Origin: Streptomyces sp. NBC_00178
GTDB lineage: Bacteria; Actinomycetota; Actinomycetes; Streptomycetales; Streptomycetaceae
Length of the DNA: 64,000 nt
NCBI RefSeq assembly: GCF_036206005.1
Contig: NZ_CP108143.1
Span: 4,989,501 to 5,053,500, forward strand
Direction of reading: 5' to 3'
The translations under genes were made by a program, and so were the position numbers. Below, one piece after another: positions 61,184 to 64,000 of this stretch (position 1 is the first letter of the stretch; each line of letters starts with the position of its first letter). Below the pieces are notes generated by a model. That model was given only the letters and a program-made list of their open reading frames with translations, was not told the DNA's origin and ran no database searches.

Positions 61184-62005
61184 GTGAGTGCTGACCCGAC
61201 ACAGGTGCTCGCCTTCGAGACCGATTGCCACATCTTCGACGGTTGTGGTTTCCCGGCACCCGGCCTGCACTCGTTCCTGTTCGAGCCCCTCTGGGGAGAC
61301 GCGGACAGCAACCTGTACTTCAACAAGCCGATGCTGCTGGCCCTGCTCGGCTCGGTCATCATCGTCGGTTTCTTCTGGGCTGCGTTCCGCAAGCCCAAGA
61401 TGGTCCCCGGCAAGCTGCAGTCGGTCGCCGAGATGGGCTACGACTTCGTCCGCCGCGGCATCGTCTACGAGACGATCGGCAAGCGCGAGGGCGAGAAGTA
61501 CGTCCCGCTGATCGTCTCGCTGTTCTTCTTCGTCTGGATGATGAACCTCTGGTCGATCATCCCGGTCGCCCAGTTCCCCGTGACGTCGATCATCGCGTAC
61601 CCGGCGGTACTGGCCCTGATCGTGTACGTGCTCTGGGTCAGCCTGACCTTCAAGCGGCACGGATTCGTCGGCGGCTGGAAGAACATCACCGGCTACGACA
61701 AGTCGCTCGGCCCGGTGCTCCCGCTGGCGATGCTGATCGAGTTCTTCTCGAACCTGCTGGTCCGGCCGTTCACGCACGCGGTGCGACTCTTCGCGAACAT
61801 GTTCGCCGGTCACACCCTGCTGCTGCTGTTCACGATCGCCAGCTGGTACCTGCTCAACGGCATCGGTATCGCCTACGCGGGCGTCTCGTTCGTCATGGTC
61901 ATCGTGATGACCGCGTTCGAGCTCTTCATCCAGGCGCTGCAGGCGTACGTCTTCGTGCTCCTGACCTGCACCTTCATCCAGGGCGCGCTCGCCAAGCACC
62001 ACTGA
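61184..62005 (+). CDS. atpB: ATP synthase F0 subunit a
   Basis: The 273-aa membrane protein begins at GTG 61184 after AAGGAGCCC. The conserved proton-channel helix contains the essential arginine in LLVRPFTHAVRLFANMFAGH, and the last helix reads FIQALQAYVFVLLTCTFIQG. It couples proton flow to rotation of the c-ring. Confidence 0.96.
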   Translation: MSADPTQVLAFETDCHIFDGCGFPAPGLHSFLFEPLWGDADSNLYFNKPMLLALLGSVIIVGFFWAAFRKPKMVPGKLQSVAEMGYDFVRRGIVYETIGKREGEKYVPLIVSLFFFVWMMNLWSIIPVAQFPVTSIIAYPAVLALIVYVLWVSLTFKRHGFVGGWKNITGYDKSLGPVLPLAMLIEFFSNLLVRPFTHAVRLFANMFAGHTLLLLFTIASWYLLNGIGIAYAGVSFVMVIVMTAFELFIQALQAYVFVLLTCTFIQGALAKHH

Positions 62006-62078
62006 GCATCCCGCTCCTGCCCCTCAGTCGTCCGGTGGCCAACCCCCACCGGTCCGTGAAAGAGAAGGAAGAACTGGC

Positions 62079-62309
62079 ATGTCCCAGACCCTTGCTGCCG
62101 TCAGCGGCTCCCTCGGTTCCGTCGGTTACGGCCTCGCCGCGATCGGCCCCGGCGTCGGCGTCGGCATCATCTTCGGTAACGGCACCCAGGCTCTCGCCCG
62201 TCAGCCCGAGGCTGCCGGTCTCATCCGCGCCAACCAGATCCTCGGCTTCGCCTTCTGTGAGGCGCTCGCCCTCATCGGTCTGGTCATGCCGTTCGTCTAC
62301 GGCAAGTGA
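62079..62309 (+). CDS. atpE: ATP synthase F0 subunit c
   Basis: The 76-aa hairpin protein has two helices. The first is glycine-rich (GYGLAAIGPGVGVGIIFGNG), followed by the polar loop ARQPEA. The second, ILGFAFCEALALIGLVM, carries the proton-binding Glu. It starts behind AGAAGGAAG. Confidence 0.97.
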   Translation: MSQTLAAVSGSLGSVGYGLAAIGPGVGVGIIFGNGTQALARQPEAAGLIRANQILGFAFCEALALIGLVMPFVYGK

Positions 62310-62350
62310 TCTGCGGATCAACGACCGCCCACTAGACGAAAGGCACTGAT

Positions 62351-62896
62351 ATGAGTCAGCTGCTTACGGTCGCGGCCGAGGAGATGGAAAATCCCCTCAT
62401 CCCGCCGATTCCAGAGCTCGTCATCGGCCTCATCGCCTTCGTCATCGTCTTCGGCTTCCTCGCCAAGAAGCTCCTCCCGAACATCAACAAGGTTCTGGAA
62501 GAGCGTCGCGAGGCCATCGAAGGCGGTATCGAGAAGGCCGACGCGGCCCAGACCGAGGCCCAGAGCGTTCTTGAGCAGTACAAGGCTCAGCTCGCCGAGG
62601 CCCGCCACGAAGCCGCCCGTCTGCGCCAGGAGGCGCAGGAGCAGGGTGCCGTCATCATCCAGGAGATGAGGGCGGAAGGTCAGCGGCAGCGCGAAGAGAT
62701 CATCGCCGCCGGCCACGCCCAGATCGAGGCGGACCGCAAGGCCGCGGCCTCGGCGCTGCGTCAGGACGTGGGCACCCTCGCCACCGCTCTGGCCGGCAAG
62801 CTCGTCGGCGAGTCCCTCGAGGACCACGCCCGGCAGAGCGGAACCGTCGACCGGTTCCTCGACGAGCTCGAGGCGAAGGCCGAGGCCGTCCGATGA
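62351..62896 (+). CDS. atpF: ATP synthase F0 subunit b
   Basis: The 181-aa protein has one N-terminal membrane helix (ELVIGLIAFVIVFGFLAKKL) and a long Glu/Ala-rich coiled stalk linking F0 to F1. Its stop overlaps the atpH start by ATGA. Confidence 0.96.
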   Translation: MSQLLTVAAEEMENPLIPPIPELVIGLIAFVIVFGFLAKKLLPNINKVLEERREAIEGGIEKADAAQTEAQSVLEQYKAQLAEARHEAARLRQEAQEQGAVIIQEMRAEGQRQREEIIAAGHAQIEADRKAAASALRQDVGTLATALAGKLVGESLEDHARQSGTVDRFLDELEAKAEAVR

Positions 62897-63708
62897 ACGG
62901 AGCGAGCCGCGAGGCGCTGGCCGCCGCACGCGAGCGCCTCGACGCACTGACCGACAGCACGTCGGTCGACGCGGCGAAGCTCGCCGAGGAGCTGGCAGCC
63001 GTCACCGCGCTGCTCGACCGCGAGGTGTCTCTGCGCCGGGTCCTCACCGACCCGTCGCAGGGCGGCGAGGCGAAGGCCGAGCTGGCCGGACGGCTGCTGA
63101 GCGGTCAGACGAGCGGCGAGACCGTGGACCTGGTCTCCGGCATGGTCCGCTCCCGCTGGTCGCAGTCGCGTGACCTGGTCGACTCGGTCGAGGAGCTGGC
63201 GAACACCGCAGACCTCACCGCCGCCCAGCGCGCGGGCGTCCTCGACGACGTCGAGGACGAGCTGTTCCGGTTCGGCCGGATCGTCGGTTCCGACAAGGAC
63301 CTGCGTTCCGCGCTCACGAGCCGCACGGCGTCGGCCGCCGCCAAGAGCGAGCTGCTCCGCAGCCTGCTCACCGGCAAGGCGCAGTCCGTCACCGGGCGTC
63401 TCGTCACCCGCCTGGTGATCCAGCCGCGTGGACGTAGCCTGGAAGCGGGACTGGACTCCCTGGCCAAGCTGGCCGCGGAGCGCAGGGACCGCATGGTCGC
63501 CGTCGTCACCTCCGCGGTGCCGCTGTCCGACCGGCAGAAGCAGCGCCTCGGCGCCGCTCTGGCGAAGATCTACGGCCGGCAGATGCACCTGAACCTCGAT
63601 GTGGACCCCGAGGTCCTCGGCGGGATCACGGTGCGCGTCGGTGACGAGGTCATCAACGGCACGATCGCGGAGCGCCTCGCCGAGGCGAACCGCCGGATGG
63701 CCCGCTGA
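62893..63708 (+). CDS. atpH: ATP synthase F1 subunit delta
   Basis: The 271-aa protein is longer than the 180-aa E. coli delta, as usual in actinobacteria. The C-terminal OSCP region (VTSAVPLSDRQKQRLGAALA, LDVDPEVLGGITVRVGDEVINGTI) is clear. It joins the peripheral stalk to the F1 head and is coupled to atpF. Confidence 0.95.
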   Translation: MNGASREALAAARERLDALTDSTSVDAAKLAEELAAVTALLDREVSLRRVLTDPSQGGEAKAELAGRLLSGQTSGETVDLVSGMVRSRWSQSRDLVDSVEELANTADLTAAQRAGVLDDVEDELFRFGRIVGSDKDLRSALTSRTASAAAKSELLRSLLTGKAQSVTGRLVTRLVIQPRGRSLEAGLDSLAKLAAERRDRMVAVVTSAVPLSDRQKQRLGAALAKIYGRQMHLNLDVDPEVLGGITVRVGDEVINGTIAERLAEANRRMAR

Positions 63709-63790
63709 CACCGCGCGACGTACGACCCGCACCAACTGAACGAGCAAGAACAGCGGCCCGGTTGGGCCGTGCAGAAATTGCAGAAGATTC

Positions 63791-63807
63791 CTGGGGGTCG
63801 CCCCCAG
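63791..63807. repeat. Small hairpin CTGGGGG-TCG-CCCCCAG before atpA
   Basis: A 7-bp stem with a 3-nt loop, followed by another CCCCC tract, lies in the 146-bp gap between atpH and atpA. This sequence type recurs in Streptomyces intergenic DNA and could act as an RNA processing or pausing site. Confidence 0.4.
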
Positions 63808-63854
63808 ACCCCCTTAAGAAACTTCGGGCCCAACAAGGAGAGCAGGGAACCCAG

Positions 63855-64000
63855 ATGGCGGAGCTCACGATCCGGCCGGAGGAGATCCGGGACGCACTGG
63901 AGAACTTTGTCCAGTCGTACCAGCCGGACGCGGCCTCGCGCGAGGAGGTCGGTACGGTCAGCGTTGCCGGCGACGGCATCGCGAAGGTGGAGGGTCTGCC
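63855..64000 (+). CDS. atpA: ATP synthase F1 subunit alpha (cut by window edge)
   Basis: The first 48 codons are present, MAELTIRPEEIRDALENFV through VSVAGDGIAKVEGL, the conserved N-terminal beta-barrel of the alpha subunit. AAGGAG precedes ATG 63855. The gene order atpI-B-E-F-H-A confirms it. Confidence 0.95.
   Translation, partial: MAELTIRPEEIRDALENFVQSYQPDAASREEVGTVSVAGDGIAKVEGL

Overview
The window is high-GC actinobacterial DNA, almost certainly from Streptomyces. Codon third positions are nearly all G or C, GTG and TTG starts are common, and the right half carries the conserved Streptomyces order lysA-hom-thrC-thrB-rho-(LCP)-rpmE-prfA-prmC-tsaC-phosphatase-like-glyA-wecA-atpIBEFHA. There is one ordinary tRNA gene, tRNA-Arg(CCG). 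I see no transposase, integrase or CRISPR array.

Positions 1 to about 37,290 form one large biosynthetic cluster that continues beyond the left edge. Its core is a type II polyketide synthase: KS-alpha, chain-length factor, ACP and a malonyl transacylase with an odd N-terminal extension (32.0-37.1 kb). Associated genes are a SARP activator, an acyl-CoA carboxylase (beta at 30.1 kb, epsilon at 18.4 kb), a di-domain aromatase/cyclase and a tandem ABM-fold protein (16.7-18.3 kb). Starter or side-chain supply appears to come from three places: a citramalate synthase with a Ser-type KASIII and an alpha-methylacyl-CoA racemase-like protein; an adenylation domain, free-standing PCP, flavoenzyme and Cys-type KASIII (0-4.6 kb); and a FAAL, acyl-CoA dehydrogenase, ACP-AT fusion and PPTase operon (18.7-24.4 kb). 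Tailoring enzymes include two P450s, an epoxide hydrolase, an MDR reductase and an NmrA-like SDR. An MFS exporter and an AlkZ-type DNA glycosylase look like self-protection. The glycosylase, together with the epoxide hydrolase and P450s, suggests a DNA-alkylating polyketide of the trioxacarcin/pluramycin/azinomycin functional class; this is inference. No sugar, methyltransferase or ketoreductase genes are in the window.

Inside the cluster (24.4-29.0 kb) is a leftward operon that does not belong to a standard type II PKS: a 113-aa peptide with a nitrile-hydratase-like leader, a fused E1-like/YcaO cyclodehydratase overlapping it by ATGA, and a DesK/DesR-like two-component pair. This is a candidate RiPP-polyketide hybrid.

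From 37.5 kb the chromosome core begins: a conserved 243-aa unknown, then a 450-bp stretch holding two tandem tRNA-like elements in which the 3' half precedes the 5' half with complementary acceptor strands. These are candidate circularly permuted tRNA genes. Next come a free-standing EF-G domain IV homologue, an EcsC-family protein, tRNA-Arg, a response regulator and an ArgS-related anticodon-binding protein. After these lie aspartate-family amino-acid synthesis, transcription termination, a secreted protease, cell-envelope and translation genes, a lipid carrier glycosyl-1-phosphate transferase and the ATP synthase operon. Two Crp-like boxes sit before atpI, and atpA is cut by the right edge.
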